Source: Gymnopilus junonius
Taxonomy: Eukaryota > Basidiomycota > Agaricomycetes > Agaricales > Galerinaceae
Direction: 5' to 3'
DNA length: 64,000 bases
Assembly: GCA_015501075.1 (NCBI GenBank)
Contig: JADNYJ010000036.1
Location: 220,690 to 284,689, forward strand
Part shown: positions 1 through 11,764 of the stretch, piece by piece
How positions within the stretch are numbered: the stretch's first letter is position 1
How the letters are laid out: each line of letters begins with the position of its first letter
Made by a program: the position numbers and the translations under genes
The notes under the pieces: model-generated
What the model was told of the DNA's origin: nothing
The model's database searches: none
Seen by the model: only the letters and a program-made list of their open reading frames with translations

Positions 1-9
1 GTCATTGGC

Positions 10-183
10 GGCGGCGTTGGCCTTGCTGCGTCGAACGGGGTATGTGGCCCACCCATGCCATCATCACCCTTGTGGTGAACGTCGTTGGGCGGTGGTGGCG
101 GTGTTGGCCTTGCTGCTTCGAATGGGGTATGTGGCCCACCCATGCCATCGTCACCCTCGTAGTGGACGTCGTTGGCTGCTGTC
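10..183. repeat. Two-copy tandem repeat, period 87 bp
   Basis: The block starting near 10 (containing ggccttgctgcgtcgaa at 19) recurs at 106 with a period of 87 bp and only a few substitutions. Because 87 is a multiple of three, the repeat keeps one open frame through both copies. I see no recognisable protein in it. It may be the edge of a repeat or gene lying outside the window. Confidence 0.8.
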
Positions 184-761
184 ATTGTACTTCAGTGGAG
201 ATGGTGCAGGTGTTGACACCTGCACTGTCGTTTCCTGTTCAAAAGGTCAAGGGAGGAGGGGAAGGGGGTCAGCGGCATTGTGTGTGGTGACTAGCTACAT
301 ACCTCGTAGCCCTGTTTTTTTCCCTACTCGCTCTCAGTCCTCCTAGTTGTTGTTCTGTCTTGTTCTTTGGCCGATGCCGCCGCTGCCTTCTTGGTTGCTT
401 GCTGGGTGGTTGGCGCCAGGAGCAGGGGATGGTGGGAGGAGAGAATGAGTATGGAGAACGTTGATCAACAGGGTGAGGAGGGAAATGGGTCACGTGAATT
501 GATTACTAATTTCTAGTATCCTTTTCAGTATCCGCCCACAGTCATAGGATACCAGCCCCGATTCTGGACTCAGTCAGGATTGGACATACCGCAATTTTTT
601 CAGATTTCTGTACACATAAGGATCGGACATCAGGTCATTTTAGGACCAGTTTCCGTCAGCATCAGGATCGGATATATATGAGCATAGCATAGGGTCCTGT
701 ATCGTTATTGGTGAACAAGTTGATTGATTGATAAGCCAAATTGAGTGGCGGAGTTTGTTTC
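184..761. other. Intergenic stretch, nothing recognised
   Basis: No conserved protein is visible. Between about 570 and 680 a short motif of the form aggatcggac/aggattggac recurs three times. This is weak and may be upstream sequence of VPS25. Confidence 0.5.
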
Positions 762-1570
762 ATGGCTCTGTCGACGCACACGACGCCCAGCGGTTCGTCT
801 TCCCATCCACCATAAGTCAGGACATCTGATCCAATCTTCTCATAGGCTTTCTTCTACCTTCAATACACTCTGCCCCTCCTTTCTTTACGTTAGACCGGTG
901 GCTTTTACCGATAAGTTTCGTGTGAAAGCTGACTTGCGTCATTGCAGAGAACAGCCAAACCCGACGACCCAATCGACTGCTACTGAACAATGGATCCGGC
1001 TTATATTGACTTATGCTCGCCACAAAAAGCTTTTTAATTTACGTGTCGAGGATGCCGAGATAGCTGAGAGCGACTGGGAAGAGATATTGAGGAATGAACG
1101 GATAAATCGTATGCCCGTGGTCTTGCTCAGATCGCTTTGTTCTCTAATCGATTTCTTTTGGATATGTAGGAAGAATACTCCCCAATCATCTATCCAATAT
1201 TATTGCAACGATGGTTAGCAAGAACCTCGCTGCTTATGAACCACCGAAACAGGCACGGTCTGTCTTGGTGTTCTGGCGGTTACCTGAAGAATGGGCAGAG
1301 GTCCTGTATGATTGGGTACGGCTTTATCAACTAGTGAGTGCTTAAATCATATCTAATCGAACGTGAACACGTTCAGGTTGTTTCCACTGGCCACTCAATA
1401 CCATCTTAACATTCTACGACATCACTGATCCACCTTCGGGATCACCCCTCGGCAACATACCCGTACCATTATTAAGGAGAGCCATTGTAATTCTCGGCAA
1501 GACAGGTCGGTCTCAAACGATAGCAATTACTGATGGAGAAGGTGTAAGATTCTTGCCGAGAGCTAAATAA
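762..1570 (+). CDS. VPS25: ESCRT-II subunit Vps25, five exons, one apparent 1-bp deletion
   Basis: Vps25 is the two-copy winged-helix subunit of ESCRT-II, which sorts ubiquitinated cargo at endosomes and recruits ESCRT-III. Proposed exons are 762-792, 846-888, 948-1108, 1170-1315 and 1377-1570. Visible family features are an N-terminal proline/aromatic segment (PPFFTEQPNPTTQ), a first winged helix (EQWIRLILTYARHKKLF), the core VFWRLPEEWAEVLYDW, and a C-terminal NTILTFYDITDPP followed by TIAITDGEGVRFLP. The first exon is inferred from an intron with a weak donor (gttcgt) and is the least certain part. In the last exon the frame STGHS must move by one base at about 1395-1399 to reach NTILTFYD; one lost A in tca-aat would explain it. 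Restored length would be about 191 aa, normal for the family. The identity is firm; whether the break is real is not. Confidence 0.88.
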
Positions 1571-2351
1571 TACGTGCTTGTATCCTTGATATAGACTTAT
1601 AGATATGCAATGAAGGAGAATTTCACGGCCATCGGAAACGTCAAATCTCGACGTTTTGGTGCGGCGTGCGATGATATTGTCGATGTTTATCTGAAGGCTC
1701 CGGCGTCTCACGCGCGCGTTGCAGGTTGTTTGCAAGCCTTGCGTCGGCTTGACACCAGCTTCTTTCCATTTTGGCTCATAAAGTCGTTCGGCGGCTGCCC
1801 CCCAGCGGCTCATCTTTCGCTCGAGCCTATTCTCCGGTGGAATCGCTGAAATATTTTACGCCGACGCCCACATATTTCCGTTTAGCGCTTAGCGCCCGTG
1901 CTCAACGCGCAATTTTACTGCTGATTGATGACCTGCGCAGTGGCCTGCCCGTCTTGGCCGACCCGAGGTGTTACGTCCAAGTATGTAGTAAGTTCCGAAC
2001 GAATGCTATTGATGAAACAACTTCGAAGCGCGCTGCGTCTTGCAAAGTACCTGAGTAATAGGACAACGTGCGATGAAAGGATGACAGAGACGAAGACGAA
2101 CAATTTTAATTTAGGAATTCAGCAAGGGCCTAGGAGACATGCCTTTGACGCGTGGCACGTGTGAGAGGTGATGGTATACAAGAGCAAATACCGCGTGTTG
2201 AACGCGTCGCAGTCTCGAGGCATTAAACGTTGTTCAGAGCCTTTTAGGCTTGCTCCTTTGAGGGTTTCTGAACCCATCATACAATCGTTCTATAACATTT
2301 GCTCCGACGGCCTATTCTCCTCCTAATAACCAGTCCAAATACAATACCCGA
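1571..2351. other. Intergenic stretch between VPS25 and the RING gene
   Basis: Short overlapping open frames on both strands show no family resemblance. The sequence holds the VPS25 3' region and the upstream region of the next gene. Confidence 0.6.
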
Positions 2352-3722
2352 ATGCCTGTTGCTCACTGTCCAATTTGCTTCAATCATTTCCCCATCGGCG
2401 CCGACAAACCAGAAATCGTCATTTTCCCATGTGGTAAGCGTCTCGCAAGTCTGGAAGATGCTCTATTCGTATGTTAAATGAATGCTCACACTTCTTTTAA
2501 TTCAATTCTGCTAAGGTCATGGGTACTGTAAAGAGTGCACGGGCACCTTGTTCGGAAGAGAGTCCAGGACAAAGTGTCCCCAATGCAGAACTACTATCCA
2601 TAGAAGAGATGGCCACCCGGTCCATTTGGAACTGGTGGACTCCACGGCCCACTCATTTGGAGGCTTAATCGATGGCTTTAATCAAATGAATCATACTACA
2701 CCTTTGGTCAGCGTCAGAAGAGCCAGCCAAAAGTTGAGCAGAGCTTTACAAGGACCGAAACCTGACGACGATGCCATAGTGTGTAGTGCCAGGTTTCTTT
2801 CATCGATTGCCTATTTATAAATTTCACGCTCCTTCTTCGTAGTCCGCGTTAGCGAGAGCAATCAACGGCTTCGAAGAGCGTAGCGTACCCTTGCATACAA
2901 CGGTCCGAGGCCAAGAACAGGAAATCGATGGTTTACGGAAAAATCTGAACAGAAGTCACAGAGATCGTGATCAATTTGAAAGTAGAGCAAAGTCTCTCCA
3001 AGAGGAAGTTGATCGATTGACAGCAGAGAGGAATGCCGCGATACGTGAGAGAGACGAAGCCATTCATCTTGCTGAAATCGCAAAGGATGACTTTGTTCAA
3101 AATCAGCAAAAGGCAGAGCATTACATGAAGCAAGCTGGTGAACTGGCCGCGGAAAATCACCGCTTCAAGGATCAACTCGACAGACATGTCAACAGTGTAA
3201 GTTCGACTCTAATTTTCTGGGACGGTCATATATATAAATTGCACAGGCCCGATCTCAGAAGGAGAAGAACAAAAAACTTGCTAAGCAGGTTGAATCCTTG
3301 ACAAAACAACTCGCGGACAGAGAACCTGTGTCAGATGCAACACACGTAAGTCTAGACGATAAAATGTTGAATGAACGTTGAATTTTAACCGCGTACGCCA
3401 GGGATATGATGGCGACTTTTCAACCAATGAACATTCCAGAGTTCATAGCAGTTTCTCTGTCTCGAGCACTTCCATACGCTCACCGAGTCGTCGTTCTCGT
3501 AACGACGAAAACGAAATACCCATTGAACTTGATTTCGACGGTATGCCTCCTCCGACGTTTGCATCCGACTGGCAACTTCAAGGGTCAAGTGGTGGACTCC
3601 TTAGAAAACGAAATCCGAACGCCATCCGTCGAAATGCTGGTCCAATTGACCTCGACAGGAAGGGATACCCAACAAGACCGATACAGCTGGGGCCCAGAAA
3701 CATCATCCGTATCAGTCGATGA
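2352..3722 (+). CDS. RING-finger protein with central coiled coil (putative E3 ubiquitin ligase)
   Basis: Exons are 2352-2433, 2516-2778, 2843-3196, 3247-3345 and 3402-3722, giving 372 aa with all splice phases agreeing. Residues 6-60 form a C3HC4 RING: CPIC, then CGHGYCKEC, then CPQC. Residues of about 125-235 are charged heptad-like coiled coil (RERDEAIHLAEIAKDDF and neighbours). The tail is serine/arginine rich (SRRSRNDENEIPIELDFDG) and ends GPRNIIRISR. The layout of RING, coiled coil and disordered tail suggests a ubiquitin E3 that oligomerises; the substrate is unknown. The first intron splits the glycine codon of the RING Cys-Gly-His triad, exactly as in the gene at 6353, so the two are probably related. 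The reading frame is intact. Confidence 0.85.
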
Positions 3723-3946
3723 ACAACCTTCGATACCCATTTAGTTTTGCAGCTATTTTACCAATTTCGATGTATTTAATAGGGGCAATTCATCACTATT
3801 TGAGAGCATTCCCAGAACTCACGAAAATACCCGCAGGCATGATCTAGGTCATAGTTCCTCAGAAAAAAATTCATGCGCATATGTAAACATGCCATAAAGA
3901 ATACATAGACAGCATGGACAAGACAGACGGAGTAGGCACAAATAGT

Positions 3947-4649
3947 TTATTTCTAAGCCAGGATATTAAACGCAGGTTAGAGAAATATGATCATAAATAC
4001 GCACAAGGATGATACCGTCGAAGCGCTGCTTGAACCAGGCCATCGTGTCCTCCTTCTTGATGCGGTGAGAGAAACCAATTCTCGTCCTTTGCTGCCTTCT
4101 CCTGGCTACCCGCAGACCGGGGCGACCCATCACGACGTAGAAGTCCATACCGAAGATACCGATGCCAGGGTCGTACCGGGCACCCAAATCGATGTGCTCC
4201 TGGATACCGAAGCCAAAGTTGCCAGTCTCCGAGAAGTTCTTGCGCCTCAACTCATACTCCTTCACCTTCAAACCACGCTCCAAGATCTCCTCAGCCTTGG
4301 GTCCACGGATTGTAACGTGCACAGCGATCTTCTCGTTACGACGGATACCGAATGTGCGGACGGTGTAGCGCGCTTTTGAGGTGACGGGTGTTTGGCCGGT
4401 AAGTTGTTCCAACACCTTGGAAGCTCGGGTAAGACGATCTCCTGATTCACCAACGGAGATGTCTGCAGGAGAAACGGCAAGTGATTAGTCTCTGGCAAGA
4501 ACTGGAAAGCCAGTAGGACGCACTGATGACGAGCTTCTCAATACGGGGCTCCTTCATGACATTGGTGGGAGTCGTTTTTGCTTCGGCCTGGACAATCATA
4601 GCTTCAGCATTGTCTCGAACAGCATAGAGAGAGTCTGCGCACTGACCAT
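3947..4649 (-). CDS. RPL11: 60S ribosomal protein L11 (uL5)
   Basis: uL5/L11 binds 5S rRNA in the central protuberance of the large ribosomal subunit. Exons on the minus strand are 4647-4649 (only the ATG), 4524-4587, 4005-4462 and 3947-3952 (one lysine plus stop), 176 aa in all. Conserved blocks include [56 protein letters not shown] and [18 protein letters not shown]. Length and sequence match the family end to end without a frame break. The last intron (3953-4004) is inferred because reading through gives an unusual tail ([12 protein letters not shown]), whereas splicing gives a normal end (DGIILK). If that intron is wrong, the stop lies at 3966. Identity is certain. Confidence 0.97.
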
Positions 4650-6352
4650 TTTGTTGAGGGGTGGTGGTTGGTCGCTGTTCCTACCTTGCTTGAAATGACT
4701 TTAGCCCTTGTTTGCGACGTCCGTGCCGTGGGTGGCTGAAACCTTATTTTAGTGCTCCTGCATAGCTACCGCAATTAGCCGTGATGCATTCAATCTCCGA
4801 GAGAACCCGTGCCTGCTCTTCTCATTTCTGAATCTTGTCAATGTCACTTCTCTGCCCGCCTGCTCTGACCGTCGTTACTCTTACTCAGATGAAAATTTTC
4901 TGATCGGCCAAAATTACCTCAGATTTGGCCTCCTGGAATTTCTCGCTCATCCTTGGTCCGGCCAACCTTCGCCCGGTTGCACAATGCACACAAATATCAT
5001 ACTCTTTCAACACTATAATATCTGGTCTCAAGCTTGACAAATCCGCGATGTTTCTGGAGGATAAGATCTCGTGTCTGCGGGTCAATAAATTGCCTCGTAT
5101 ATTGCGATAATATGATATTCGTTATATTCAATTTCAACCCAGCTGATCCATTCGCTCGCTGAGGATGTGGCCCTGAGTTACCGGATCTCAAGCCACGATT
5201 CCGGACCAAGCTAGTTAAGCAAATACGACCTCCTTGCGGGTATTCTGTCTCAAAATTACGCCTGAATGACGATAAGTTCAAGGTTATATCTGTATCATTT
5301 CATGAACTGGCTCGAAAGCTTACAGCCATTCAAATCTTTCTAGAATCCTGATCTGACCGTGAAAAAAATGCCCACAGTACGAATCTACTTACCCCATGCA
5401 ACCATGTATGTAACCTAGAAGAAATTTCCGGGATGAGAAATTCCGAATTCGTGAATGTTAATATATCGTACTAGGAGGTTCCCCTCTTGATCTGAAGAAA
5501 TCCGTGTCCTTGACACCGACGGAGCCCGGTCTCTGGTGCACTCAAGGGTCAACGGTTCTCCTGGACGAACGAACCCTCTCGTCAATTAGGGTAGGAAAAG
5601 TATGCGACTGACGTGTAGTAGTAGTGCACCTATTCGCAGGTGTCGGAACCTCATGTGGGAGAGTGAAGGTCGGTGGAGATCATCTTCCGTTGTGGCTTGC
5701 CTAATTAGAGATGATCTATGAGATGAACGCTGCGTCATGTTCTATTTATGACTTTGATGGCGGTCCAAACCAAACGATCTTCATCAGTCTCAAGAGTTAA
5801 GCGTGCAAATCTATTGGAGGGGCAGGGTTTTATCACAACTCGTTGCTTGTAACCAACTGATATGTTCTGAAAGTCTTATTGGTTCGAGTTTTAGTGTAAA
5901 ACCATGCTGACCGATTGCCTCTCAGATTTCCTATTCTGGAAGGCCCGGACGCGGTCTTTCAAAGTCTCCGACTGCCCTCGACCATTTAAGCAAGGTTTTA
6001 ACGGCCAAGGATCTGGTATTGAAATGTGCATCAGTGCAACATGCAAACTGGCGTAGATTGATTGCTTGCTTGGTGAGCCAGTCCGGACACGGCTCGACCG
6101 GAAATGAGACAAATCTGGATGTGGTCAAGGTCAACATAACTATACAACTCCAGCTCCTGTCCACGCCATGCAGGGATGTTTTAAATAAGACGGCTTGAGC
6201 GAAAAACTCTTTCTCGGCTTATCTCTCAGACATATCACGGATCGTATAAGACGCCACTACTCCCTCTCAGCTCGATTGCCCTCGCACCTCACTACGTTTA
6301 CCAGCATTTGTATTTCCCAGAGCCATCGGGATATATCATACTTTCTTCCAAC
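4650..6352. other. Long intergenic stretch between divergent RPL11 and RING gene
   Basis: About 1.7 kb between two divergently transcribed genes, so it holds both promoters. I see no conserved coding sequence, RNA gene or clear repeat. The small open frames here do not resemble known families. Confidence 0.55.
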
Positions 6353-7295
6353 ATGCTTTCATGCCGAATTTGCCTTGAAGAATTGAAGAGACCAGCCTGT
6401 CTTCCCTGCGGTAAGCGTTTTTCTGAAGTCATTTACTAACTATTCGCTGACTCTTTTCCAAGGCCATATTTTTTGCAGCGATTGTATCGTCAAGACAGTG
6501 AAAGCTGTGAAGCCTTACACACATATGCAGCCTTGTCCAATCTGTCGATCCCTCTACAATGTCGGTAAGTAAAATCCTCTATAAGAAATCCACCCTTTCC
6601 GGATAGTAATCAGCAGATATATAGCGCCCATTAATCTCAATGTCGTACCTCCAAACCTACGGCAATTCATTACCCCTAGCATCCGCAGGCTATACCTCGA
6701 TGACATCCCACCGCAAGAGGCTAACGACGCTAAACATCTTCCGGAAAGTCTTTCGTCGTCGTCGGAGCTTTCTCGTCTGCGCGCAGAGAATATCGCGCTC
6801 CGTAACAACTGCGCCATGTGGCGGAAGCGCGCAGAGGTACATGGAGCGGCCAATTTGAACTTGCTCAACTTCGTCCGAGCCATCCGCGATCAGGCAACCA
6901 CCCTTTCCCGCGAAAGGCAGCAACTCGAGCAGCACTGCCGGGTACTCAAACGTAAAATTGAAGACGACCAGTTGAGTCTTTGCTTCCTGATCGATCGTGG
7001 TGATGCTTCTTGGCTTACCTCCTGCGTTAACAGAATCTCCCGGTCGGAGAGGGCTCTAGAGGAACTCTTTAGAAATAATGCCGCCTCAATTCAAGGGCCT
7101 GAAGTCCCGGACCTTCTAGCGGACTCTCTTCTGTTTGCTCCGCCTACATTTCAGGGCCTTCCTGAGCGCTCCTCTCCTGGTCAGACCCCTCAGAGGCCTA
7201 CACCCGTAGACAATCTTTCTTGCCTTCCTTCCGACCGCGTGGATCCTGAAAGAACAGTCAAAAGGATGAAGATAGAACACCTCGTGACTTCCTAG
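6353..7295 (+). CDS. Small RING-finger protein with coiled coil
   Basis: Exons are 6353-6410, 6463-6564 and 6625-7295, giving 276 aa with consistent phases. Residues 4-50 form a C3HC4 RING: CRIC, LPCGHIFCSDC, then CPICRSLYNV. From about residue 85 to 150 there is a leucine/arginine-rich coiled coil (SSSELSRLRAENIALRNNC and following). The end carries a basic KRMKIEH stretch. The first intron interrupts the Gly codon between RING Cys and His, as in the gene at 2352. A ubiquitin ligase role follows from the RING; nothing indicates the substrate. No frame break. Confidence 0.85.
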
Positions 7296-7882
7296 ATCAT
7301 CATATGAAAGCATCTAGACGAATCTCTTGACGCTGGGCCGAAGAGATAGAATTTGCCGCCCAACCCGACCATACCAGGTACGGCTTCAAGAATGAAGCCC
7401 AACGCAATACATGGTCATACACCGGGAGTGGCGCATAACGTTCCTTTCTTCTATGTTTTTAATCACGGATGGATTGGCATGTGTACTGCCAGGCATGTAG
7501 GTTTTCTGGGAATATTTTATTTCGTCTTTCATCTTCTATTCATCATTGGGATCATGGGCCACAGCATCTAACATCTGTATTTTATTCAATAAACTTTTTT
7601 TTTACAACATTTCATTCAGTCAGTCTAGGCTACGCTCGTCATTCCAACTTGTTGACCAGCCACTACTATCTTGGGTAAATGAGTGGGGTTGATGGAAGCG
7701 TCTAGGCCAGCCTCTCAATTCGCGTGGGTAAATGCCTTATTTGGAAAAGCCTCGAGGCTGACATCGGAATCGGCGCTTGGCATGGACTCTAATTCCCTCA
7801 CCAACTCAGATATCGGGCTCGTCCTCCTCCGTTCATACCAGTAGTTATTCTTTATCACATCAAGCTGAATACTCATCGCTCA
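7296..7882. other. Intergenic stretch, nothing recognised
   Basis: 3' region of the RING gene and upstream region of the BTB gene. The T-rich segment around 7590 and the rest show no conserved feature. Confidence 0.6.
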
Positions 7883-8954
7883 ATGATGCTGAGAACTGTT
7901 CCAGCTCCTGTACCTTTCGATAATCCAGCCGCCGACGTTATCTTGCGATCATCCGACAAGGAGCCTGTCGACTTCCGAGTCTTCAAGCTGCTGCTGTCCC
8001 TTTCTTCTCCATTTTTCTCAGAAATTTTCACTCTTCCTCAACCGAATAGTCCCTTACTGTTCTCAGACGAGCATGTGGACGGAGAAAGGATACCCGTGGT
8101 GCAGATGTCGGAGGATAAGGAAACATTACAGCTCCTATTGGGTTTTTGCATGCCGATTAGCGTTCATGAGACGCCTCGGTTCTCGTCGCTGCAGGAAATC
8201 CAGAAGGTTGCAGAGTCCGCTCTTAAATTTGAGATGGAGGGCATCTTGAAATATCTGAGAGGGGAGCTGTCTCATTACGTTTTATCGAAGCTCAGCCTGT
8301 TCGAGTATTCGCAATAGCATATCGGTATGGATGGGACGAGGAAGCCCGGAAAGCTGCACGGTACACCCTGCGACATCCTATTGACACACCCTTCTTTCCT
8401 GAGCTTGAGTTCATCTCAGGCGCGACTCTGCACAAGTTGAGAGATTATCATCGCCTATGCGGTGAAGTAGCGAGCTCGCGTGCACTTCTTCAACCAGCTC
8501 TCGCTGAACACGATGACCACTGGACATGGATAACTTGTAAGCGTTGTCCGCAGGCATGGAATCCAGACCGCCGCTCGCGCAGTACTGTCTACGATTTTCT
8601 CGTGGGATATGACACTCTGGAGACTGCCAAATTTCCCGACGCCCGGAAATGGTGGGCGGAGTGGGTCCGTGACGTTGCTAAAGAGCTGCGGGCGAGGCCT
8701 TGGGGCGAGACGGTAAGGAAATGGGATCTTCTCAACAAAGCAGAAGAACGCGCAGCTACCTGCCTAAGCTGCGGCAAGCGCGCTCGTGAGGACCTAGAAG
8801 CATTTTCGTTAATGCTTTCTGTTGCCATTGAGAAGGAAGTTTCCTCGGTTAGCCAATCACACTGCTCTAGAATTATTTTGCTCATTGACAAGCATCCTAG
8901 GTCGAACTCGATCTGAGTTTCGACGATTGGAGCCAGTGTGACCCCGCAACTTGA
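7883..8954 (+). CDS. BTB/POZ domain protein, one apparent 1-bp deletion
   Basis: The N-terminal 120 residues carry a BTB/POZ fold: ADVILRSSDKEPVDFRVFK, then LSSPFFSEIF, and a C-terminal BTB helix region LQEIQKVAESALKFEMEGI. Downstream follows the mushroom-typical segment RVFAIAYRYGWDEEARKAA and a tail rich in CxxC-like pairs (ITCKRCPQAW, TCLSCGKRAREDLE). An intron at 8848-8900 moves the end to 8954 (VELDLSFDDWSQ). At about 8290-8292 the frame must move by one base (aag ctc to aag-N-ct-cag), consistent with loss of one G. BTB proteins of this type are large lineage-specific families in Agaricomycetes; they may act as Cullin-3 adaptors but that is not shown here. Confidence 0.78.
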
Positions 8955-9601
8955 AGCTTGGAAGATTCTTATACACGGCATTCTATGACGGAGACGTTTT
9001 GGAAAGCTGTGAATAATGGCACGCCCCAGTCAATGCAAACATTGCATTAATTCTCTAACTCAATGCATTTCCGGCCTGGCCGCAGCTCTGCCAAGTGAGT
9101 GTACATGATTTGAATGACTTGACAGTAATGAGTGCAAGTTGCAAGTCTTCCACGTCATTAGTAGTAAGCAGTACAGCGACATTAGTTTCGGACCTCGGCG
9201 GAAAACAATCAGAGATTATGGAAAGCTGGTTACCTTCAAGCCTCGTAGGACACCATTTATACATATTCAACGAGGCCTGAGTGTTAAATAAACTCGTTAG
9301 CAATGCTGCATTTAAAGTGTCAAATAAGCGGCCAAGCCTTTTGAAGCCAAAAGGGCGGCGCAGTTGGTGAGCAGCGTGGGAATATCCGCGATCGCTCCCT
9401 TCAACACGCGGCACAGCCTCCGCAGGCTATCTTCGAGCTTCAAAATGGACCAGTTTCCAACTGTCATTACCCTCCTCCAACTTCCTTCGATATTTCCACA
9501 AAGATTTTTAATACTCATATAGCGTTTCCTTTAACAGTACGTCTCGGCTTCTTACATCAATCAGCTTGCTGAAAAGGGAATCTTTTAGGAGCTGCCTTGA
9601 A
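8955..9601. other. Intergenic stretch, nothing recognised
   Basis: About 650 bp with small open frames lacking family resemblance. It includes the upstream region of the F-box gene. Confidence 0.55.
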
Positions 9602-11273
9602 ATGTCAAACGAGGAAATTCACGGCCTTGCTCCTGATCAACCCTACATCGACGGCCTTCCTGATGAAATTCTTGAAGCAGTCTTCTTACTAAACACTGTC
9701 AAAGAATTTATTGACCAAGAGCTGGTCCACGACCCGCATCAAACGACGATCTCGACAACGCTTGTTTGCAAGCGTTGGTATGATGTTGCGCACAATTTTT
9801 CACCCCTTTGGAGTCATGTCATCGATTACGAGCGTCACCCACCATGGTGGATTGAGGAATTGCTACGGCGTTCAAAGTCGTTTCCTATTGACGTGGGTGA
9901 TGATTCGATAATGGATCATGTCAGGCTTTTTAAGCCTCGCGGAAAGACTGTCCTATCTCATATTTTTCGCAACTCATCGCGTTTGAGGTCGATCAACTTG
10001 CATATAACTGTCTCGCCCTGGGAACTAATCTGCGAAGAATTTTTTCAGCATCCTGCTCCAGCGCTGGAGTACCTCAATCTAGTCACCTCCACGCCTTTCC
10101 CAGACTGTCTGTATCCTGGACCCCTATTCGCCCATGATGCCCCTCGACTCCGAAAATTTCATTTGCAAAGATGCCTCGTCGATTTTTCATCGCCTGCTCT
10201 TACCAATCTGACTGAATTGTCAGTGCGAGATATACTGGCGCCTCCTATACTTTCAATGCGGAAGCCCGACCATCCTTTGAAGGTGGCACCTACTGTTAAT
10301 GGATGGCTTCGCATATTGGAACAAATTCCTTCTCTTGTATATTTAATCTTGGGCGGCGCGATCCCCCACTCCACCAACGAAGAAATTCCGATATCAAAGG
10401 TCAATCTTTCCAATCTCCGTTTCCTGAGCGTTGCGGCACGATTTCCCGATGGCGCTGCGCTTCTTTCCCATCTTTCGATGCCACCTTCGTGTGGTATCCG
10501 ACTTAGGTTCGCTCGTCCGAGATTTATATCCGGTACAGAAGGAACGGAACTATTATCGTTTCTCAGCGGCCGTCTCTCGTCTTGGCCAGATCAAACGCCC
10601 TCTCGTTACCTCCAGGCCAAGATTTTGAGTGGCGATAGAATACATTTCGGTAATTCGCGACGCATAGGACACATGTGGGACATGAAGGAATCTGCAATGT
10701 AGAAGAGCACGCTCTAACATCGTCCGACCCTCTCACTTCACTTGTCCTTTCTTTCGAAAGCACAGAGAAGACCAGCTATTTTTTCGAGCAGCTGCTTTCT
10801 TTATATGAGCCAACATACTCGACGACCACTTCTCTGGATCTGTGGGTCGACGAAGAGTTCGTTACGCCAACCACTGCCACCCCACATGGAGCACTTCCAT
10901 TCCCATCGTTCGACATCCTTCATTCATTTTCTGCGGTCAAAAATCTTAACCTCCTCGAGCGATCGCCTCTTCACCTTCTTCCCCTCCTTCAAACGGCGTC
11001 CTTACCCAATCGCCCAATGCTTCCTTCCCTACGATCTCTTCGTTTAACTCGCACCAATTTCGAGGACCCACCACACGGTCTGCTTATTTTATTATCATTG
11101 CTTTCTTGATTTGGCGTACCCTGGCTCATGTGCCCCTCGGAGAACTGCATCTTATCGATTGTAAGATTGACCTGGAGACACAGGAAGCCCTTGCCCGCAC
11201 AGGCAATGTGAGAATTACGCACGGAACCTTGCAAGTGACAGCAGAAGATGATTCCTCTGATGGTGAGATTTGA
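9602..11273 (+). CDS. F-box-like protein with leucine-rich tail, two frame breaks
   Basis: The start is the ATG at 9602 (MSNEEIHGLAPDQ). A degenerate F-box spans about residues 18-70: GLPDEILEAVFLLNTV, then VCKRWYDVAHNFSPLW. The rest is the irregular leucine-rich region common to Agaricomycete F-box paralogs, for example LEYLNLVTSTPFP and LRKFHLQRCLVDF. At about 10675-10685 the frame moves by -1 to continue as TSSDPLTSLVLSFESTE, and at about 11090-11108 it moves back (+1) to WRTLAHVPLGELHLIDCKI, ending DDSSDGEI at 11271. F-box proteins recruit substrates to SCF ubiquitin ligases through Skp1. Either a young pseudogene or a gene with sequence errors. Confidence 0.75.
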
Positions 11274-11764
11274 GGCGCAGAAAATAGGCTTGTGTTGGTT
11301 ATAGGAAAATACTTAGCCATATCAATGTAGTGCGTTAATCCGTCAAAAGCGCAGACAAATTCCTTAACAACGGAATAATTTTTAGATCCAAGAGTTTTAC
11401 ATGCCTTTGGGTGGTCCGCCTTTTCATTCAAACCTGCCATACATAAATCAATCTTTTAATCTTTTACCTGTGCTCAGTTTAATACGGTGGTCGAATTTCG
11501 TTGTCAACTGTGCATGCATCAGTTGTCGTCAGACGAATTTCGATCCAGCTAAAAGTAACGCAAATGTGTGACGACAATCGTCTTCTGATGGATGGATGAT
11601 TGCGAACAGCCTCCGCGTCAACTTGTTGAATCCAGGGATGGAGACTTGAGAAGATCATGATCGAGATCATGACACCTTGTTTGAATACATGATGGCTTAC
11701 TTCTCCCTTTAGCTACATACTTTTACATCGTTTCTCGCTGGCTGCTCAGTGAGCACCTCCCGAT
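11274..11764. other. Intergenic stretch, nothing recognised
   Basis: About 490 bp between the F-box gene and the membrane-protein gene; no conserved feature seen. Confidence 0.6.

Noticed and set aside
5891..6164. Overlapping minus-strand open frames in the RPL11-RING interval
   Set aside because: No ATG context, intron pattern or family similarity; composition as expected by chance.
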